Below, in pieces: positions 60,001 through 64,000 of a stretch of DNA of 64,000 nt (positions are counted from its first letter, which is position 1; each line of letters opens with the position of its first letter). The notes beneath the pieces are model-generated. The model did no database searches. It saw nothing but the letters and a program-made list of their open reading frames with translations, and was not told the origin of the DNA. The DNA is from Apiotrichum sp. Y4204 (Eukaryota; Basidiomycota; Tremellomycetes; Trichosporonales; Trichosporonaceae): positions 1-64,000 of the forward strand of contig JAMYHL010000019.1 of the NCBI GenBank assembly GCA_025531455.1, in the 5' to 3' direction. The translations under genes were made by a program, and so were the position numbers.

Positions 60001-61236
60001 AGTCCCTCGCGTTTCGTCCATGCCACACTTACTATCCCTTTATCGCATTGAACCCGACGTCCTTGGCCGGGGCCGGCGAGGTTGGTCTGCTCCCTCCAAA
60101 GAGCTTTCGTCCAGCGCCAAAGATACGCCCCGTGATGCCGCGGCGGTTGGACTGGTACGCCTCGTTCCATTCCCGGATACGGGCCTCCATCCAGGGAATG
60201 AGGGACTGGACGACGAGCTCGCGCACGAGAGCAATGAGCCGGCCAATGTCCTCGGGAGATAGCCGGGCGCCGTAGGTCTTTGCTGGAGCATCGTCATTCT
60301 GCGCAGCGGCAATCGCGCCGAGCGGCGCGAGCGTGAGGTTGGTCATGGCGTTTGCGTAGATGTGCGATACCTGGTCCACGTCCGAAAGCTGCGCCGCATC
60401 CTTCGGCGGCAGCGGCAGACCCCCACCAGGCGACGTCGCGCTCGTCGGCGACTTTACCGGCGACTGGCCTTCTGCGCCGCGCGAGTTGATCACGAGCAGC
60501 GTGGAATGCGGGCCGTACGTCTTCTTCATCATGTTCAGCAGCTCCTTCGCATCGCCGAGGTCCCTGCCCGCTTTCGACACGTCATGCACGAGGACAAAGA
60601 ACTTGAGGACCTGCACGCCATCCATCCACGGCGCAGCCTGCGCGCCTGTCCCGACCGCCTGGCCGTACAGGCGCTGGAGGGTGCCCATCGGATCTGGGGT
60701 GGTGGTGGAGATGGCGAAGAGCACGCCGGCCGGGTGGTTGAATGTCTCGTGCGGTGCGAGCGGACGCGAGGAGAGGAGCAGCGCACGCGTCGTCGCGTAG
60801 TGCACCTCCTCATCTGGCTGGTGCTTCCCCACACAGGACGACACGACGTCCACCACCATCGACGCCGGGGGCGACGCGGTCGCCGGGTTCGAGTACACGG
60901 ACGCATACGAGACGAAGCGTAGTGGAAAGGATGGGTGAACTGTCGGTGCTAATGTACTGGAGAGGATGGATACTGGGAGTCAGTGGAACGGGATAATGCC
61001 GGGTAGTCTCGATGGGAGCCGATGAACCACCAGCAGTGCTCAAGGCATACGCCATTACAGCCCGCAGCGCATCGCGACTCGGACTCACCCCTGTCTGTCC
61101 TGCCCTCCCATGGCCGAAGCAGTTCCTCGAGTCCGCTGCACCCGTTGGCGGCACACGAATCGATGACATCGTCCGAGGAGAGAACCGCGACGCGGGGCGA
61201 CAGCGACTGGGTGATGGAGAGCGGCGGCGCGGGCAT
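57061..61236 (-). CDS. trs85: TRAPP complex subunit Trs85/TRAPPC8
   Basis: Subunit of TRAPPIII, a Ypt1/Rab1 exchange factor in autophagy and Golgi traffic. The N-terminal exon (from 61236) reads SPRVAVLSSDDVIDSCAANGCSGLEELLRPWEG, the family's opening block. After a ~240-nt intron comes FVSYASVYSN and the region with LLVINSR. Next is the diagnostic VEALSRRLADFAFMLRDYRYAAGIYDSLRRDYAQDRAWRYASAATEMYGLS block, then TPR-like helices and beta-rich C-terminal domains (VSVPVRFSAFSPG, LVLPLTIELQNRSPHLPVRW). About six exons and 1,270 residues. Splice junctions at about 60035-59985, 59420-59370 and 58440-58380 keep the frame. The C terminus is acidic. Confidence 0.88.
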
Positions 61237-61720
61237 GGGTGTCGTGTTGTCGCAATGCCGGCTCCAGTGGGCTGTCGAGGGCGCGCTGATGCGGTGCTGA
61301 GATGTAGAGATTAGGGAGAGATTATTACTGAGGGTATACCGTTGTTACAGAGATGGCGGCTGTCGATCTTGCCGTCGGCCTCGACGATGGGAGAACGGGC
61401 GATGCTTGCCGCACGTAATCCAGCGAGCACGCTGCATACCCACGGCTTACATTCTGACGTCGTCGCGACCGCGCGACCGCAGCTGGTGGCCCGATGGCCG
61501 GGGTGTGGTCGGTTGCTGGCGCCTATAATTTCACATGCCTTTTGGCGCCTTTTCAATGTCAGTCTTTAGGCACGCACGGGTCCTGGCGGGTCACCATTTC
61601 GGGGACAAAAAGTCGAAAACGCCTCTTCAACCTCTCAGCCGACCACTCTGGGCCACTCTTTTGCTGCTCGTCGTTGTCGCATTCCACTCGCTCGACACCT
61701 CCAACCCCACCCAAAAAACC
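61237..61720. promoter_or_regulatory. Divergent promoter, trs85 / uL5m
   Basis: A 484-bp spacer. The frame of uL5m stays open up to 61535, but the mitochondrial presequence begins at 61721, so the extension is taken as leader. Confidence 0.35.
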
Positions 61721-62656
61721 ATGTCCCTCCGCACCGCCGTTGCGTCGGCCTCGCGCGCCGCCCGCCCGCGGGCCGTCATCTGCCGTGCCGCGTCGTCCAA
61801 AGCCGCCGCCGCGCCGGCTACCACCGAGGCCGAGGCGAGCGGATCGAACTGGGAGCTGCCCGACATCCACCTCGGCCAGACACACCTGTCGCGCTACCAC
61901 GAGCACTACGACTCAACGCTCGCGAGCGACATTATGTACATGACGTACAATCACCGCGCGACGGCGACGGCCGAGGCGGCCGCCGAGGCTGCGTCGGAGG
62001 CTAGCGAGCTCGAGCCCGTCCTCAAGACCGGATACGAGGCGAACCGCCCGCAGGCGCCGCCGAGGGGAAACCGTCCCGTCCGGCCAGTGTCCAAGGGCAT
62101 TACCGCGGAGACTGTGCCCCGCCTGGAGAGCATTACGCTCCACACGATGGTCAAGGAGGCGATTGGCAACAAGCAGGCGCTGCTGTCTGCGATCATGGCG
62201 TTCCGCGCCATTTCGGGCGAGTCGGTCCTCGGCGGCGGCCGCACAGGTTCCTCGGGCGTGCAGGTCGTCGTGTCGCGCAAGGGTGCCGCGCAGTTCAAGC
62301 TGCGTGCCGGCATGCCCGTGAGCGCAACCGTCGAGCTCCGCGGCGAGGCCATGTACGACTTTATCCAGTCGTTTGTCGACTTTGTCCTCCCGCGCATCCG
62401 TGATTTCCCCGGCTTCGTCCTCCCCCCGGCCTCCGCGTCCAAGACGTCCCCCTCCGCGCTCGCTGGTGTCGTCTCCGTCGGCCTGCCCCCGTCCGCGATG
62501 GGCTTCTTCCCCCAGATCGAGCCCAACATTGACGCATACAACAAACTTCACGGCTTCCACGTCTACTTCAAGACCAACGCTCGCGGCAAGGACGCCCAGG
62601 AGCACGCCCGCGCACTCGTCTCCGGATTCAGGATACCATTCACTAGGAAGCAGTAG
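61721..62656 (+). CDS. mrpl7: Mitochondrial ribosomal protein uL5m
   Basis: Large-subunit mitoribosome protein that contacts 5S-equivalent and P-site regions. One uninterrupted exon of 311 residues. The start at 61721 gives a presequence of Ser/Ala/Arg type ([19 protein letters not shown]). The L5 domains follow: [87 protein letters not shown] and [30 protein letters not shown]. An insertion between IRDFPGF and the next strand is longer than in bacteria, as usual for fungi. It is intronless, unlike nearly every other gene here. Confidence 0.95.
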   Translation: MSLRTAVASASRAARPRAVICRAASSKAAAAPATTEAEASGSNWELPDIHLGQTHLSRYHEHYDSTLASDIMYMTYNHRATATAEAAAEAASEASELEPVLKTGYEANRPQAPPRGNRPVRPVSKGITAETVPRLESITLHTMVKEAIGNKQALLSAIMAFRAISGESVLGGGRTGSSGVQVVVSRKGAAQFKLRAGMPVSATVELRGEAMYDFIQSFVDFVLPRIRDFPGFVLPPASASKTSPSALAGVVSVGLPPSAMGFFPQIEPNIDAYNKLHGFHVYFKTNARGKDAQEHARALVSGFRIPFTRKQ

Positions 62657-62954
62657 ACTGCCTTGCATGAACACATCTCGCATATGGACAGACATTGCGT
62701 GCTGAGGTCGGAGTCTTCAGGAACTTGCCAATGTTGGAAGCTTGGAAGATGAAGGGCAAAAGTGCAATAACTTTGGGCATCTTGTGTGCTCTGTGACGGC
62801 CGTAGATGACTGAAAAGAGCGTCTTTCGAGAGTCTATGGCTCCGCGCGACGGAGAAAAGCAGGTGAAGTTGACAACGGCAGTCGATGTTGGAGGGCTGGG
62901 GGCTCCTGCCCTTTATATAGATCCGGCGATTTTAAAAAATATACTGAGAAAAAA
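62657..62954. other. Intergenic, 3' flank of uL5m and tRNA 5' flank
   Basis: No gene. TTATATAG lies near 62913, about 40 bp upstream of the tRNA, and may help Pol III initiation. Confidence 0.35.
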
Positions 62955-63050
62955 GGCTCTTGTGGTGTAGTGGCTATCATACTCTCTTAGGGTTGCTGAA
63001 AGCATCTTAAGCTTGGGAGTGGTCCTCGGTTCAAATCCGGGCAAGGGCCT
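62955..63050 (+). tRNA. tRNA-Pro(AGG) with intron
   Basis: The acceptor stem GGCTCTT pairs with AAGGGCC (one G-U). The A box TGGTGTAGTGG and B box GGTTCAAATCC are intact, and the T arm CTCGG/CCGGG closes. The anticodon stem CTCTC (62982-62986) pairs with GGGAG (63015-63019). The loop is TTAGGG plus T, with anticodon AGG at 62989-62991. A 21-nt intron (62993-63013) lies one base after the anticodon, the standard position. A T-rich terminator follows at once. The D arm is slightly long, so isotype is probable rather than certain. Confidence 0.75.
62993..63013 (+). other. tRNA intron, 21 nt
   Basis: Removal restores a 7-base anticodon loop and a 5-bp stem. It lies between positions 37 and 38 of the mature tRNA, where tRNA-splicing endonuclease cuts. 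Confidence 0.65.
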
Positions 63051-63086
63051 TTGTTTTTTTATTTTTGTTGCCTATTTTCTCGTCTG

Positions 63087-63465
63087 CACAGCGGGCGGAC
63101 AAGATTTTACGGTCTGTAAAATCACCAGTAAAACTCGCCATTTTACTGCCGTTTTACCGCACCGTAAAACTAGTTTTACTGTGCGTAAAATGTCCGTCAA
63201 AGTGTACCTTTTACTGCAGTTTTACAGGATGCAAAATTGTCCACTTCACCATGACAATAAAAAACCTCCCGGGAATCGAACATAGGTCCTTGAGACCTAC
63301 CTTTCTATATTACTACTACACCATCGCAATTAATATTTCCTCTTGGGGGGCTCGTTACCACGTGTGGTCTGCATGGTAGCCCCGGGTGGGAGACAGTTTA
63401 ACAGTTATTCAACCGGGATTTTACTGGACGTTTTACGCTGTGTAAAACTCGCTCCGCCCGCTGTG
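63087..63465. mobile_element. MITE-like element next to the tRNA gene
   Basis: A 379-bp segment ends in perfect 13-bp inverted repeats (CACAGCGGGCGGA and TCCGCCCGCTGTG), with TTTTAC/GTAAAA continuing the symmetry inward after a 5-bp gap. It is flanked by the direct repeat TCGTCTG (63080-63086 and 63466-63472), a 7-bp target-site duplication. It has no transposase and is therefore non-autonomous. Inside are 13 TTTTAC or GTAAAA motifs and a minus-strand tRNA-like sequence. The superfamily is unclear: 7-bp duplications are near the 8 bp of hAT elements. It inserted 36 bp downstream of the tRNA-Pro gene. Confidence 0.8.
63264..63330 (-). pseudogene. tRNA-like sequence inside the MITE
   Basis: On the minus strand an A box (TGGTGTAGTAG, 63323-63313) and a B box (TGTTCGATTCC, 63282-63272) are correctly ordered, and a T6 terminator follows. 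A possible anticodon arm TAGGT/ACCTA carries loop CTCAAGG (CAA, Leu). Acceptor and T stems pair poorly, so it is a degenerate or tRNA-derived Pol III unit, not a working tRNA. Confidence 0.5.
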
Positions 63466-63737
63466 TCGTCTGGCTTTTTCAAACGCTCTTGAAATCTTGA
63501 ACTTTCAGCTCCGATCGCTGCAGTCTCTGCCGTCCGATATCTGTCAGTCACCTTAAGCATAAAGAATGAAGCCGAGGCGAGTGCGTGAGTTTAGTCTGAC
63601 TCCATTTTATCTGCGCAACCTGCGAGCTGCGCGAGAGGATACAACTTACTGCATGAGGTTCTCGACCTGTATTCCAATGTCGGATATGCATATGTCAACA
63701 TGGCAGGCTTGGTCGAATCTCCGTGGTGATGACTGCC

Positions 63738-64000
63738 CTACGCGCCCACCTTGTCGGTCTTCTCCTCCGCGGTCTCCTTCTCCTCGGCCTCCTCGGGCTT
63801 CGCCTCCTCGCCGCCCTCACCACGGGCCTCGACCCACTCCTTCGTCCCGCTCTCGCGGCCTTTTCCCTTCAGACCCGCCCGCTCGGCCTCGGCATCCCGC
63901 CGCGCCTCGTCGTCCATCCACGCAGCCTGTTTCGCGTCCATTTCCGCCAGACGCGCACGTTCCGCAGCATCCAGGCCCGCGCGGCGCATCACCGTCGTGG
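63738..64000 (-). CDS. Unknown Glu/Lys/Ala-rich protein, C-terminal part
   Basis: An open minus-strand frame enters from the right edge and ends at 63738. The 87 visible residues are highly charged (AERARLAEMDAKQAAWMDDEARRDAEAERAG, then Glu/Lys-rich), probably helical or disordered. No family was recognised. It continues outside the window. Confidence 0.55.
   Translation of the reverse strand, partial: TTVMRRAGLDAAERARLAEMDAKQAAWMDDEARRDAEAERAGLKGKGRESGTKEWVEARGEGGEEAKPEEAEEKETAEEKTDKVGA

Noticed and set aside
61535..61720. N-terminal extension of uL5m
   Set aside because: The extension places the mitochondrial presequence internally. The ATG at 61721 gives a normal targeting N terminus.
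63264..63330. A functional tRNA-Leu(CAA)
   Set aside because: A and B boxes fit, but acceptor and T stems have several mismatches and there is no long variable arm as tRNA-Leu requires.

Overview
The window looks like nuclear DNA of a basidiomycete yeast. Tremellomycetes, probably Trichosporonales, is my best guess. The evidence is a GC-rich, gene-dense layout with many short GT-AG introns (about 30-270 nt, CTNAC branch sites), compact divergent and convergent gene pairs, a Crypton transposon and a Ty3/gypsy chromovirus. The lineage is inferred from gene architecture, not from a search.

Layout. 1-906 is the 3' part of a gene with a Zn2Cys6-like cysteine cluster. About 1.18-8.3 kb is a mobile-element block. 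A minus-strand Crypton-like element (tyrosine recombinase exons at 8.1-7.1 kb, middle exons at 6.7-6.2 kb, a GCR1_C-like DNA-binding end at 2.06-1.2 kb) is split by a Ty3/gypsy chromovirus (2.08-6.06 kb). The chromovirus lies just upstream of a Crypton splice acceptor and has itself lost reverse transcriptase and RNase H. 9-17 kb is gene-poor and holds a multi-pass membrane protein and a secreted Gly/Leu-rich protein.

From 17 kb the DNA is mostly housekeeping. Mitochondrial genes are complex I 49 kDa subunit, QCR9, ribosomal proteins bL19m, uS7m and uL5m, and a small mitochondrial-type protein. Secretory and endomembrane genes are an MRH-domain receptor, glutaminyl cyclase, ATG15 lipase, RAMP4/Ysy6, Sec66, Rab escort protein and TRAPP subunit Trs85. 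Chromatin and RNA genes are histone H4, a NAP/SET chaperone, the ribosome-assembly WD protein Rrb1/GRWD1 and a PIN-domain RGG protein. Signalling and ubiquitin genes are the PP2A B56 subunit and the Ubp15/USP7 deubiquitinase. At the right edge are an intron-containing tRNA-Pro gene, a 379-bp MITE-like element with perfect 13-bp inverted ends, a 7-bp target duplication and an internal tRNA-like sequence, and the 3' end of a charged unknown protein.

The most unusual signals are: (i) copies of a near-perfect AAAACTCTAGNNAGAGTTTT palindrome placed at both flanks and inside two introns of the Crypton; (ii) a Tf1-like self-priming signature in the chromovirus leader; (iii) the tRNA-adjacent MITE packed with TTTTAC/GTAAAA motifs. 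Splice positions were placed by eye from GT-AG and reading-frame continuity and would need transcript confirmation.
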